Assembly: GCA_001552515.1 (NCBI GenBank) | Contig: BCRI01000010.1 | Coordinates: 26,351-90,350 of the forward strand | DNA length: 64,000 nt | Direction of reading: 5' to 3' | From: Sphaerimonospora mesophila NBRC 14179 = JCM 3151 | GTDB lineage: Bacteria; Actinomycetota; Actinomycetes; Streptosporangiales; Streptosporangiaceae | In this document: piece by piece, positions 26,186 to 34,579 of the stretch | Layout: each line of letters starts with the position of its first letter | Position numbering within the stretch: the first letter of the stretch is position 1 | The notes under the pieces: generated by a model | Database searches by the model: none | Told to the model about the DNA's origin: nothing | Seen by the model: the letters and a program-made list of their open reading frames with translations, nothing else | Position numbers and translations under genes: made by a program

Positions 26186-28210
26186 TCAGACCCTGGTGAT
26201 GCGGACGGCGTCGGCGATGACGTAGCCCGTGGTCGAGGTCCACCGGCTCACGCCCACCACCTTGTACGTCCCGGCCGCGAGCGTGAACGTGCCGAGAGAG
26301 CGCCACTGGCCGCCCGCCGTGCGCTGGTCCACGTTGACGACCCGGTTGCCGCCGTCGGCCGCCACGATGTACGGCGTGGCGCTGTTGTAGCCGGGATCGG
26401 CCGGATGGCGGACCTCGACCCGGTAGGTCCCCGCGTCGGGGATGGCTGCGGTGAACCAGGCCGGGTCGCTGGCGGACACCGGCGTGGCGAAGCGGTAGTC
26501 GGCGCCGTACCGCTGCCCGGAATAGGACGAGGTGCCCCAGGCCGAGCTCGCGGTGAACGACGGATCGGAGTTGTCGATCACGACGCTGAACGCGCCGGGG
26601 GAGTCCGTCACCGTCCTGCCCGCGCTCGGCGCGCTCTCCCGCCGCCACCGGTCGAGGGCGGCGACGTAGTAGGTGTGGGCGCCGGAGGCCCCGGCCGTGG
26701 TGTCCGTGAAGGTCGTCTTCCCGGTGGTCGCGAGCAGGTTGCGCGCGTCGGCGAAGAAGCACGGATCGGCCTCCTGCTGTGCGCCGGCCACCCGGTAGAT
26801 CGCATACGAGGCCCCGGTGGCCTGCCACGACAGGGCGACGCCGGTCGAGGTCCTGGTGGCCGAGGTGATCGTGGGGGCGGCCGGCGCGCTTCCGGTTCCC
26901 CTGGCGGGCGGCAGCGCCGGCCTGGAGTAGTGGGCGGAGACGAGGGCGGAGATGCCGCCGATCCGGTCGGCCCTGACGTCCTTGGCGCTGAAGTACACGT
27001 CGCCGGCCACCTCGGGGTGCCGCCTGTTGTCGTAGAGGTGGTCGCTGAGCTCGGCGGGGTTCTGCCAGGCCGCGTCCTGGCCGCTCACGCCGACCCGGTA
27101 GGCGGCCTGCCCGACGACGAGGTGGACGCCGGTCCCCCGCACCACGTCGGACCACCACGCGGTGAGCACCTCGTAGGCGGCGGGGCCGTACCCGATGTGC
27201 CAGTAGATCTGCGGCGCGATGTAGTCGACCCAGCCCTGCTTCACCCACAGCCTGCTGTCGGCGTAGATGGCGTCGTAGGACTGCAGGCCCGAGGTGCGCG
27301 AGCCGAGGGGATCGGTGCCGGAGTTGCGCCAGATGCCGAACGGGCTGATGCCGAAGGCCACCCACGGCTTGGCCGCGTGGACGCGCCCGCCGAGCTCGCG
27401 TACGAGCCTGTTCACGTTGTCGCGCCGCCAGTCGCCGATGTCGGTGAAGCCTCCGCCGTACCGGCTGAACGTGGTCGCGTCGGGGATGGTCTCGCCGCTC
27501 ACCGGATAGGGGTAGAAGTAGTCGTCGAGGTGGACGCCGTCGATGTCGTACCGGCTGACCGCGTCCATGATCGCGTCTTCGATGAAGGTGCGTACTTCCG
27601 GAATGCCGGGGTTGTAGTAGAGCTTGCCGTCGTAGGCGAAGCGCCAGTCGGGATGCACGCGTGCCGGGTGCGTGGACGTCAGCCTGGACGGGTCGGCGTG
27701 GTTGGCGATGCGGTAGGGATTGAACCACGCGTGCAGTTCGAGGTTGCGCGCGTGCGCCTCGGCGACCATGAACGCCAGGGGGTCGTAGCCGGGGTCGCGG
27801 CCCTGGGCGCCGGTGAGCCACTGCGACCAGGGTTCGTACGGCGAGGGCCAGAAGGCGTCGGCCGTCGGCCTGACCTGGATCATCACGGCGTTCATGCGCC
27901 TGCTCACGGCCAGGTCGAGCCAGGCCCGCAGCTCGGCCTGCTGCGCTGAGACGCTCAGGCCGGTACGGCTCGGCCAGTCGATGTTGGCCACCGTGGAGAT
28001 CCACATGGCGCGCAGCTGCCGTTTGGGGGTCGCGGGATCGGTGGTGCACGCCGCCACCATGGCCGGGGCGCCGAGCGAGGTGCCGAGCGAGGTGTCGAGC
28101 TCTGTGGCGGCCGAGGTGGCGGCGGGGACGACGAGACCGACGATCGTCAGGGCGAGTGCCAGGAGGATGCGCAGGGGGGTACGCGAGAGCGTTCGCGGGG
28201 CCGCGGTCAT
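26186..28210 (-). CDS. Secreted family-10-like glycosyl hydrolase (GHL10) with FnIII and golvesin-type domains
   Basis: A 674-residue exported protein. Signal peptide (RILLALALTIVGLVVPAATSAA), then a GHL10/DUF187 catalytic barrel of about 370 residues (LRAMWISTVANIDWPSRTGL, NAVMIQVRPTADAFWPSPYEPWS, NLELHAWFNPYRIA, DGVHLDDYFYPYP, HLVVGQAAYRVG). An FnIII-like domain (APTITSATRTSTGVALSW) follows, then a 130-residue golvesin-type C-terminal domain (SYSGQRYGADYRFATPVSAS). The last domain is highly similar to that of the divergent amidase. Targets are probably cell-wall or glycan polymers (inference). ATG 28210 is chosen; TTG 28225 is the alternative. Confidence 0.88.
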   Translation of the reverse strand: MTAAPRTLSRTPLRILLALALTIVGLVVPAATSAATELDTSLGTSLGAPAMVAACTTDPATPKRQLRAMWISTVANIDWPSRTGLSVSAQQAELRAWLDLAVSRRMNAVMIQVRPTADAFWPSPYEPWSQWLTGAQGRDPGYDPLAFMVAEAHARNLELHAWFNPYRIANHADPSRLTSTHPARVHPDWRFAYDGKLYYNPGIPEVRTFIEDAIMDAVSRYDIDGVHLDDYFYPYPVSGETIPDATTFSRYGGGFTDIGDWRRDNVNRLVRELGGRVHAAKPWVAFGISPFGIWRNSGTDPLGSRTSGLQSYDAIYADSRLWVKQGWVDYIAPQIYWHIGYGPAAYEVLTAWWSDVVRGTGVHLVVGQAAYRVGVSGQDAAWQNPAELSDHLYDNRRHPEVAGDVYFSAKDVRADRIGGISALVSAHYSRPALPPARGTGSAPAAPTITSATRTSTGVALSWQATGASYAIYRVAGAQQEADPCFFADARNLLATTGKTTFTDTTAGASGAHTYYVAALDRWRRESAPSAGRTVTDSPGAFSVVIDNSDPSFTASSAWGTSSYSGQRYGADYRFATPVSASDPAWFTAAIPDAGTYRVEVRHPADPGYNSATPYIVAADGGNRVVNVDQRTAGGQWRSLGTFTLAAGTYKVVGVSRWTSTTGYVIADAVRITRV

Positions 28211-28336
28211 GAAAGGAAGTTTCAATCTCTTCCCGTGTTAGTGCAATAGTCTTCACGCGATCCTGGGGGCCCAAATCTGAAACGGCGCGCCTCCGCGCGA
28301 GTGCCCGCCGGACTCACCCCGACCCGACGGCCGACC

Positions 28337-28371
28337 GACGGCAGACGGCAGACGGCAGACGGCAGACGGCG
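28337..28371. repeat. Short tandem repeat (GACGGCA)x5
   Basis: Five tandem copies of the 7-mer GACGGCA (last copy ends in G) lie in the 268-bp divergent region between the two wall-enzyme genes. The copy number could vary by slippage and alter promoter spacing (inference). Confidence 0.85.
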
Positions 28372-28478
28372 ACCGAAGGAGAAAAGTTTCTTCTGACATC
28401 ACTTGTAAGTCAATTATCGACATCGGATCAGAGGTGACATATGGTGCAGCCGACATCCCCCCACAGCAGGAGTTCCAG

Positions 28479-30020
28479 ATGGCCCTCCCTGTCCCCCGAT
28501 TAACCTCCCTGGTCGCAGCCGCCATCACCGCCATCGTCGTCCTCGCAGGTCAACCCGCTGCCACGGCCTCCACATCGACCGAGACCCCGCTGACGACGGC
28601 GTTCGACCGGGCCGCTGCGGCGCACGACGTGCCACGCGACCTGCTGATCGCCGTCGGCTACGCCGAGACCCACCTGGACGACCACGGGGGCGAGCCGAGC
28701 GCGAGCGGCGGCTACGGCGTCATGCACCTGGTCAGCAACCCCACCACCCACGTGCTGGAGAAGGCGGCCGAGCTGACCGGGCTGCCGGTCGAGAAGCTGC
28801 GCACCGACACCGAGGCCAACATCATGGGCGGCGCGGCCGTGCTGCGCGCCCACGCCGACCAGCTCGGCCTCGACGAGGCGGCCAGGAAGGACGCCGGCCG
28901 CTGGTACGAGGCCGTCGCCAGGTACGGCAATGCCACCACGCCCGAGGTCGCCCGCCTCTACGCCGACGGCGTCTACGAGCAACTCGGGCTCGGTCTGAGC
29001 GCCCGCGGCGTGACGGTCAGGCCGCAGGAGATCACCGCCGAGCGCGGCCGCTTCGCCGGGGTCCGCGACCTGAACGCCAGGGCGAACACGCAGGCGGACG
29101 TACAGGTGGCGCCGCTCAGCGCGGACTACCCGCCGGCGGCGTGGGTCGCCGCCAGTTCGAGCAACTACACGGCCTCGAGCCGCCCGTCGAGCTACGCCAT
29201 CGACCGCGTCATCATCCACGTGACCCAGGGTTCGTACGCCGGCACGATCTCCTGGTTCCAGAACCCCAGCGCCCAGGTCTCCGCGCACTACGTGGTCAAG
29301 TCGTCCAACGGCGACATCACGCAGATGGTCCGGGAGAAGGACATCGCCTGGCACGCCGGCAACTGGACCTACAACACCCGCTCCGTCGGCATCGAGCACG
29401 AGGGCTACGTCAGCGACGCCTCCTGGTTCACCGACGCCATGTACCGCGCCTCGGCGGCCCTGACCAGGGCGATCTGCGACAAGTACGGCATCCCGAAGGA
29501 TCGCGCGCACATCATCGGCCACAACGAGGTGCCCGGGGCCACGCACACCGACCCCGGCACGCACTGGAACTGGACCACGTACATGAACTACGTGACCGGC
29601 GGCGGCACCCCGTCGTGGTCGGCCACGGTCGACAACTCGAGCGCCCAGTTCAAGGCGAGCTCCAACTGGGGCACCTCGGCGTACTCCGGGCAGCGCTACG
29701 GCGCCGACTACCGCTTCGCCACGCCCGTGTCCGCCAGCGACCCGGCCTGGTACGGCGTGAGCGTTCCCAGTGCGGGGACCTACCGCGTCGAGGTGTGGTA
29801 CCCGTCCGATCCCGGCTACAACTCCTCGGCGCCCTACATCGTGGCGACGTCGAGTGGTAACAAGACCGTTTACGTCGACCAACGCTCCGGCGGCGGCACG
29901 TGGCGCAGCATCGGCACGTTCTCGCTGAACGCGGGCACGTACAACGCCGTCGGCGTCAGCCGCTGGACCGCCGGCACGGGGTACGTCATCGCCGACGCCG
30001 TCCGCGTCTCGCGGGTCTGA
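28479..30020 (+). CDS. Secreted N-acetylmuramoyl-L-alanine amidase
   Basis: A 513-residue exported peptidoglycan hydrolase. Signal peptide LVAAAITAIVVLAGQPAATAS, then an N-terminal lysozyme/transglycosylase-like helical domain (ARDV-type PRDLLIAVGYAETHLDDHGG, with a candidate catalytic Glu). An amidase_2 domain follows (RVIIHVTQGSYAGTISWFQN, SAHYVVKSSNGDITQMV, SVGIEHEGY, IIGHNEVPGATHTDPG), with the zinc-binding His residues and Glu in place. A golvesin-type C-terminal domain ends the protein. AGGAG (28468-28472) precedes ATG 28479. It is divergent from the GHL10 gene. Confidence 0.92.
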   Translation: MALPVPRLTSLVAAAITAIVVLAGQPAATASTSTETPLTTAFDRAAAAHDVPRDLLIAVGYAETHLDDHGGEPSASGGYGVMHLVSNPTTHVLEKAAELTGLPVEKLRTDTEANIMGGAAVLRAHADQLGLDEAARKDAGRWYEAVARYGNATTPEVARLYADGVYEQLGLGLSARGVTVRPQEITAERGRFAGVRDLNARANTQADVQVAPLSADYPPAAWVAASSSNYTASSRPSSYAIDRVIIHVTQGSYAGTISWFQNPSAQVSAHYVVKSSNGDITQMVREKDIAWHAGNWTYNTRSVGIEHEGYVSDASWFTDAMYRASAALTRAICDKYGIPKDRAHIIGHNEVPGATHTDPGTHWNWTTYMNYVTGGGTPSWSATVDNSSAQFKASSNWGTSAYSGQRYGADYRFATPVSASDPAWYGVSVPSAGTYRVEVWYPSDPGYNSSAPYIVATSSGNKTVYVDQRSGGGTWRSIGTFSLNAGTYNAVGVSRWTAGTGYVIADAVRVSRV

Positions 30021-30030
30021 CCAGACGAAC

Positions 30031-30070
30031 GTACGGCTCGCGCCCGGCGCTCCGCCGGCGCGAGCCGTAC
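30031..30070. terminator. Bidirectional hairpin terminator
   Basis: A perfect 14-bp inverted repeat (30031-30044 and 30057-30070) lies between the convergent amidase and MFS genes. The 12-base loop contains a further small hairpin. Confidence 0.78.
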
Positions 30071-30102
30071 CGGCACGTGCGGGGCAGACGCGCCCATGGA
30101 CG

Positions 30103-31407
30103 TCAGTCGGCGACGACGGCGGGTGCGCGGGTGGCGGCCGAGGGAAGGATCAGCCGGTACGCCAGGGCGCCCAGGAGATAGGCCGTGCTGATCACCGAGA
30201 GGGCCAGGAAGGACCTGCCGTCGGGCGGCAGCATCGTGGCGGCCAGCGCGGCGCCCAGGACCGTCGAGGCGTTGAACAGCATGTCGTAGATGGAGAAGGT
30301 CCGGCCGAGGAAATGGTCGTCGACCTCCCGCTGCACCACGGTGTCGGCGCAGATCTTCACGCTCTGCCCGGCGACGCCCAGCAGCAGGCCGGCGACGACG
30401 AACCCCCACTCGCGGAAGGTCGCGCACAGCAGGATCTCCAGCACGCCGGAGACGGCGAGCATGACCGGGATCCACGTCTCGATCCGGAACCGTTCGGTCG
30501 CCCATGGCGTGATGAGCACCGCGAGGAAGATGCCGACGCCCGTCGCGGCCCCGACCAGCGTGATCCCCTTGAGCGCGGCGTCCACGTCCGTCGTGAAGTA
30601 GTAGCGGTACAGCATGACCACCATGGCCAGCGACATCCCGAACAGCAGCCGGTGGGTGGCCATGCCGCTGAGAGCGGCCGCCGCCCGGCGGCGCCCGCCG
30701 AGATGCGCGGCGCCCTCCACCAGGCCGCGCAGCACGATCCGTACGGCTTCGCCGGCCGGGGGACGATCCGGGTCGTACGGCGGCCCGAGCAGGGAACGCT
30801 CCATCGTCGTGGCGATGATCGCGCTCAGCCCGAAGGACAGGCCGGAGATCGCGAGCAGTGTCGCGGTGCCTCCGTGTCCCGAGCCGAAGACCAGGCGGAG
30901 CACGAAGGCCGCGCCCATGCCCACGGCGGTGAGGACCGTACCCGACGTGGGCGTGATGGCGTTGGCCAGGACGAGCCGGTCCCGCGGCACGACATGGGGC
31001 AGCGACGCCCCGAGCGCGGAGAGGAAGAACCGGTTGACGGCGAGCACGGCGAGCGCGGCCCCGTAGAAGACAGCGTCCGGCACGTCCAGGGCCACCAGAC
31101 CTGCCGTCACCAGCAGCAGCGTCCCGCGCACGAGCGGCGCGACGACGAGGATCTGCCGCCGCGACCAGCGGTCGATCAGGACCCCGACGAAGGGGCCGAA
31201 CACGCTGTACGGCAGGAGCAGCACGGCCATGGCCACCGCCACCTCGGCGGCCGTGGCCTGCTTCTCCGGAGTGAAGAACGCGTAGCCCGCCACCGCGAAC
31301 TGGAAGATCCCGTCTGAGAACTGCGACACGAGACGGGTGCCGAAAAGCCGGCGGAAGTCCCGGCCCTCCAGGAGGACGCGCAGGTCGGAGACGAAGGACA
31401 CGCACAC
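30103..31407 (-). CDS. MFS transporter (EntS/MFS_3-like)
   Basis: A 434-residue polytopic protein with about 12 helices. It opens RDFRRLFGTRLVSQFSDGIFQFAVAGYAFF, has the inter-helix loop GVLIDRWSRRQILV (MFS signature GxLxDRxxRR), and a second-half loop GVAGQSVKICADTVVQREV. These match the MFS_3 efflux group, whose members export siderophores or drugs. The substrate is unknown. The start is GTG 31407 or 31401. It is divergent from idi. Confidence 0.85.
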   Translation of the reverse strand: MCVSFVSDLRVLLEGRDFRRLFGTRLVSQFSDGIFQFAVAGYAFFTPEKQATAAEVAVAMAVLLLPYSVFGPFVGVLIDRWSRRQILVVAPLVRGTLLLVTAGLVALDVPDAVFYGAALAVLAVNRFFLSALGASLPHVVPRDRLVLANAITPTSGTVLTAVGMGAAFVLRLVFGSGHGGTATLLAISGLSFGLSAIIATTMERSLLGPPYDPDRPPAGEAVRIVLRGLVEGAAHLGGRRRAAAALSGMATHRLLFGMSLAMVVMLYRYYFTTDVDAALKGITLVGAATGVGIFLAVLITPWATERFRIETWIPVMLAVSGVLEILLCATFREWGFVVAGLLLGVAGQSVKICADTVVQREVDDHFLGRTFSIYDMLFNASTVLGAALAATMLPPDGRSFLALSVISTAYLLGALAYRLILPSAATRAPAVVAD

Positions 31408-31536
31408 AGCCTACGCGGGCGATCAGGAGACGGATATCCGGATCATCCCTGACAGATCCCTGAGTCGGCAGCGTGAGAAACGGCCCGCTTACCCATCCGC
31501 CTGGGTTCTGGTGACATGGTCACGTAGTCTCGGAGC

Positions 31537-32121
31537 GTGACCACCGATGAACATGTCGTGCTCCTCGACGATGTCGGCAACCCGATCGGCACCGCTTCCA
31601 AGTGGACGATCCACGGCGCCGAGACTCCGCTTCACCTCGCGTTCTCCAGCTACGTCTTCGACTCCGGCGGACAGGTGCTGCTGACCCGGCGGGCCGGGCA
31701 CAAGCTCACCTGGCCGGACCAGTGGACCAACAGCTGCTGCGGGCATCCGCTGCCGGGTGAACCGGCCACGTCCGCGGTGCGGCGCAGGCTCGACTACGAG
31801 TTGGGGCTGCGGGCGGACTCCGTCGACCTGCTGCTGCCGCGCTTCGCGTACCGGGCCGTGATGGACAACGGGATCGTGGAGAACGAGATGTGTCCCGTCT
31901 TCCGTGTCATCGTCTCCACGGATGCCACGCCCAACCCGGAGGAGGTCGGCGCGGTCCGCTGGCTGCCCTGGAAGCAGTACGTCGACCAGGTCATGAGTGG
32001 TGAGATGCCCATCTCTCCGTGGGCCAGGGAGCAGGTGCCGCAGCTCGTCTCGCTCGGGCCGGACCCGCTGGCCTGGCCGGTGGCCGATCCGGCCGATCTG
32101 CCGCCGGCCGCCCGACCGTGA
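31537..32121 (+). CDS. idi: Isopentenyl-diphosphate delta-isomerase, type I
   Basis: Idi interconverts IPP and DMAPP for isoprenoid synthesis. The 194-residue Nudix-fold enzyme shows LHLAFSSYVFDSGGQVLLTRRA, the catalytic cysteine motif TNSCCGHPLPGE, RRLDYELGL and NEMCPVFRV with the metal-binding Glu. GTG start at 31537. No other isoprenoid gene is adjacent. It is followed by a strong terminator and is convergent with the inositol-phosphate synthase gene. Confidence 0.95.
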   Translation: MTTDEHVVLLDDVGNPIGTASKWTIHGAETPLHLAFSSYVFDSGGQVLLTRRAGHKLTWPDQWTNSCCGHPLPGEPATSAVRRRLDYELGLRADSVDLLLPRFAYRAVMDNGIVENEMCPVFRVIVSTDATPNPEEVGAVRWLPWKQYVDQVMSGEMPISPWAREQVPQLVSLGPDPLAWPVADPADLPPAARP

Positions 32122-32170
32122 CGGCGGGCTCGCCGTACGGATCCCTTGAACGTCCGTACAGCACAGAAAC

Positions 32171-32195
32171 GCCCCGGCTCGGGCTGAGCCGGGGC
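32171..32195. terminator. Bidirectional hairpin terminator
   Basis: A perfect 10-bp inverted repeat (GCCCCGGCTC at 32171-32180, GAGCCGGGGC at 32186-32195) with a 5-base loop separates idi and the convergent ino1. Confidence 0.78.
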
Positions 32196-32206
32196 ACCGT
32201 ATCGAC

Positions 32207-33286
32207 CTAACGCTCGGTCTCGCCGCGGATGAACTTCTCGACCGCCTCGCGGGCGTCGTCGTCGGAGTACTGCTCCGGCGGCGACTTCATGAAGTAGGAC
32301 GAGGGCGACAGCAGCGGCCCGCCGATCCCCCGGTCGAGGGCGATCTTGGCGGCGCGCACCGCGTCGATGATGATGCCGGCGGAGTTGGGCGAGTCCCAGA
32401 CCTCCAGCTTGTACTCCAGGTTCAGCGGCGTGTCACCGAAGGAGCGGCCCTCCAGGCGGACGTAGGCCCACTTGCGGTCGTCCAGCCACGGCACGTGGTC
32501 CGACGGGCCGATGTGCACATCGGCCTTGGCCATCTCGTGCGGGATCTGGGAGGTGACCGACTGCGTCTTGGAGATCTTCTTCGACTGCAGGCGGGTCCGC
32601 TCCAGCATGTTCATGAAGTCCATGTTGCCGCCGAAGTTGAGCTGGTAGGTGCGCAGCAGCTCGACCCCGCGGTCCTCGAACAGCTTGGCCATCACCCGGT
32701 GCGTGATGGTCGCGCCGACCTGCGACTTGATGTCGTCGCCCACGATCGGCACGCCGGCCTCGGTGAACTTGGCCGCCCACTGCGGGTCGGAGGCGATGAA
32801 GACGGGCAGCGCGTTGACGAACGCCACCTTCGCGTCGATCGCGCACTGGGCGTAGAACCGGTCGGCCTCCTCGGACCCGACCGGCAGGTAGGAGACCAGG
32901 ACGTCGACCCGAGCGTCCTTGAGCGCCTGGACGACGTCCACGGGCTGTTCGTCGGACTCCTCGATGATCTCCCGGTAGTACTCGCCCAGCCCGTCGAAGG
33001 TGGGCCCGCGCTGCACGGTGACGCCGAGCGGCGGCACGTCGCAAATCTTGATCGTGTTGTTCTCGGAGGCGACGATCGCCTCGGACAGATCCCGGCCGAC
33101 CTTCTTGGCGTCAACGTCGAAGGCGGCGACGAACTCCACGTCACCGACGTGGTAGTCACCGAAGCGCACGTGCATCAGGCCCGGCACTCGGCTGTCCGGA
33201 TCCGCGTCCTTGTAGTAATGGACACCCTGCACCAGCGATGCGGCGCAGTTTCCCACGCCCACGATGGCTACGCGCACCGAACCCAT
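32207..33286 (-). CDS. ino1: Inositol-3-phosphate synthase
   Basis: The enzyme converts glucose-6-phosphate to inositol-3-phosphate with NAD, feeding phosphatidylinositol, mycothiol and related actinobacterial metabolites. The 359-residue protein has [19 protein letters not shown] (NAD-binding), [38 protein letters not shown] and [12 protein letters not shown], all family hallmarks. AAGGAG lies 8 bases before ATG 33286. The PadR-type gene ends 17 bases upstream, so the two form an operon. Confidence 0.95.
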   Translation of the reverse strand: MGSVRVAIVGVGNCAASLVQGVHYYKDADPDSRVPGLMHVRFGDYHVGDVEFVAAFDVDAKKVGRDLSEAIVASENNTIKICDVPPLGVTVQRGPTFDGLGEYYREIIEESDEQPVDVVQALKDARVDVLVSYLPVGSEEADRFYAQCAIDAKVAFVNALPVFIASDPQWAAKFTEAGVPIVGDDIKSQVGATITHRVMAKLFEDRGVELLRTYQLNFGGNMDFMNMLERTRLQSKKISKTQSVTSQIPHEMAKADVHIGPSDHVPWLDDRKWAYVRLEGRSFGDTPLNLEYKLEVWDSPNSAGIIIDAVRAAKIALDRGIGGPLLSPSSYFMKSPPEQYSDDDAREAVEKFIRGETER

Positions 33287-33303
33287 GGCACTCGCTCCTT
33301 TAC

Positions 33304-34023
33304 CTATTCATCAGCCTCGGGCGAGTCCGCCCTCTGATCTCTTTCCTGTACGGCTCGCCCCGGAGCCGCCGCCCAAGGGGGCGTCTCGCCGGCTTCGCTC
33401 GCCTCGTCGGTTTCGGCCGGCCCGGCCGACGTGGCGGATCCCGTCGATTCCGTCGCCGCCGGCAGTGCCGTACTGCTCCGCCGTTCCGAGTCGATGAGCT
33501 CGTTGAGCCAGCGGACCTCCCGCTCGACCGACTCCAGCCCGTGGCGCTGCAGCTCAAGGGTGTAGCGGTCGAGCCGCTCCCTTGTGCGGGCCAGAGCCGT
33601 ACGGACACGCTCGAGTCGTTCCTCCAGGCGGCTGCGGCGACCTTCGAGAATGCGCAGCCGGACCTCCGCCTCGGCGTGGCGGAAGAAGGCGAAGTGGATG
33701 CCGAAGCTCTCGTCCTCCCAGGCGGACGGACCCGCCTGGGTGAGCAGCTCGTGCAGCCGCTCCTTGCCCTCCGCGGTCAGCTTGTAGACGATCTTCGACC
33801 GGCGGCCGAGGACCGTGTCCTCCTGAGGCTCCTCCTCCGCGATGAGGCCGTCGCCCAGTAGACCGCGCAGACACGGGTACAGGGAGCCGTAGGAGAACGC
33901 ACGGAACATCCCGAGCAGAGTGTTGAGCCGTTTGCGCAGTTCATACCCGTGCAGCGGGGTTTCGTGCAGCGATCCCAGGACGGCGAGCTCGAGAAGAGCG
34001 CTTCGAGACCCGGAGCCCGTCAC
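33304..34023 (-). CDS. PadR-family transcriptional regulator
   Basis: A 239-residue protein. The N-terminal winged helix reads [25 protein letters not shown]...[23 protein letters not shown], the classic PadR pattern. A long coiled-coil region ([21 protein letters not shown]..., residues about 125-185) follows, then an Ala/Glu/Pro-rich tail. GTG 34023 has GGGGGTGG upstream; 34032 is an alternative. It is directly upstream of ino1 and has a perfect palindrome just before it, so it probably controls itself and inositol synthesis (inference). Ligand unknown. Confidence 0.9.
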   Translation of the reverse strand: MTGSGSRSALLELAVLGSLHETPLHGYELRKRLNTLLGMFRAFSYGSLYPCLRGLLGDGLIAEEEPQEDTVLGRRSKIVYKLTAEGKERLHELLTQAGPSAWEDESFGIHFAFFRHAEAEVRLRILEGRRSRLEERLERVRTALARTRERLDRYTLELQRHGLESVEREVRWLNELIDSERRSSTALPAATESTGSATSAGPAETDEASEAGETPPWAAAPGRAVQERDQRADSPEADE

Positions 34024-34047
34024 TGGAACCACCCCCTATGTCCGACT

Positions 34048-34068
34048 GATGTATCGAGCCGATACATC
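34048..34068. promoter_or_regulatory. Palindromic operator before padR-ino1
   Basis: GATGTATCG-AGC-CGATACATC is a perfect 9-bp inverted repeat lying about 25 bases upstream of the PadR gene start. The ATGTAT/ATACAT half sites resemble known PadR operators, so autoregulation is likely. Confidence 0.75.
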
Positions 34069-34579
34069 GGCAGAATACGTCGGCGCGGTATAGAGCGCAA
34101 CGTGTCAACGATTGGGCAAGCTTTAGCAAATCGCCGTAATCTGGCCACTTGTGGGGTATCAGTGGCCGACCGGGCAAGCCGGGCGGGATGGGCCGGTGGG
34201 GCTCGCCGAAACCGGCGACCTGACGGCCGATCCCGTCGAACCCCACTGCGGCCACGACCACGACCACAGTCGTCTGCCCGTGTCGTCCCGCTTGCAACGT
34301 GAGCAATGTCACACCGACTTATCGGGGCGAATCACCGCAGCTGGCCGGCCAGGTCATCGCCGTCACGGCCCGCGTCCCGGGTGCCGGGAAGTACGGCGAA
34401 TCCCAGGTCCCCATGCCGGAGGTCTGCCATGGTTGTTACGGAACCACCTGGCGGTCTCGTTCGTCCTCTCCGGCAGCCGATCCCCGGGCTCCTCACTGCA
34501 GGGCGATCCACCTTCAGGAGGAACCTCCCCCGGCCCTCGGCCGACGTCGACGAATTCCCTTGAGACCTAACGAGGACGC
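34069..34579. other. Long leader region before the penicillin-binding protein gene
   Basis: These 511 bases lie between divergent padR and the PBP gene. TTGGGC (34112-34117) and TAATCT (34137-34142) could be a promoter, though the 19-base spacing is long. The motifs GGGGCGAATC (about 34325) and GGCGAATCCC (about 34395) recur, suggesting a structured leader, but I could not match a known riboswitch. No reading frame here is convincing. Confidence 0.4.

Noticed and set aside
28226..28478. c-di-AMP (ydaO) riboswitch before the amidase
   Set aside because: The gene type would fit, but I could not find the conserved GAAUC/GGUGAAUC-type motifs in this stretch.
34151..34570. 139-codon open frame in the PBP leader
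   Set aside because: No ribosome site and a compositional pattern unlike neighbouring proteins; it ends just before the PBP start and is probably non-coding leader.
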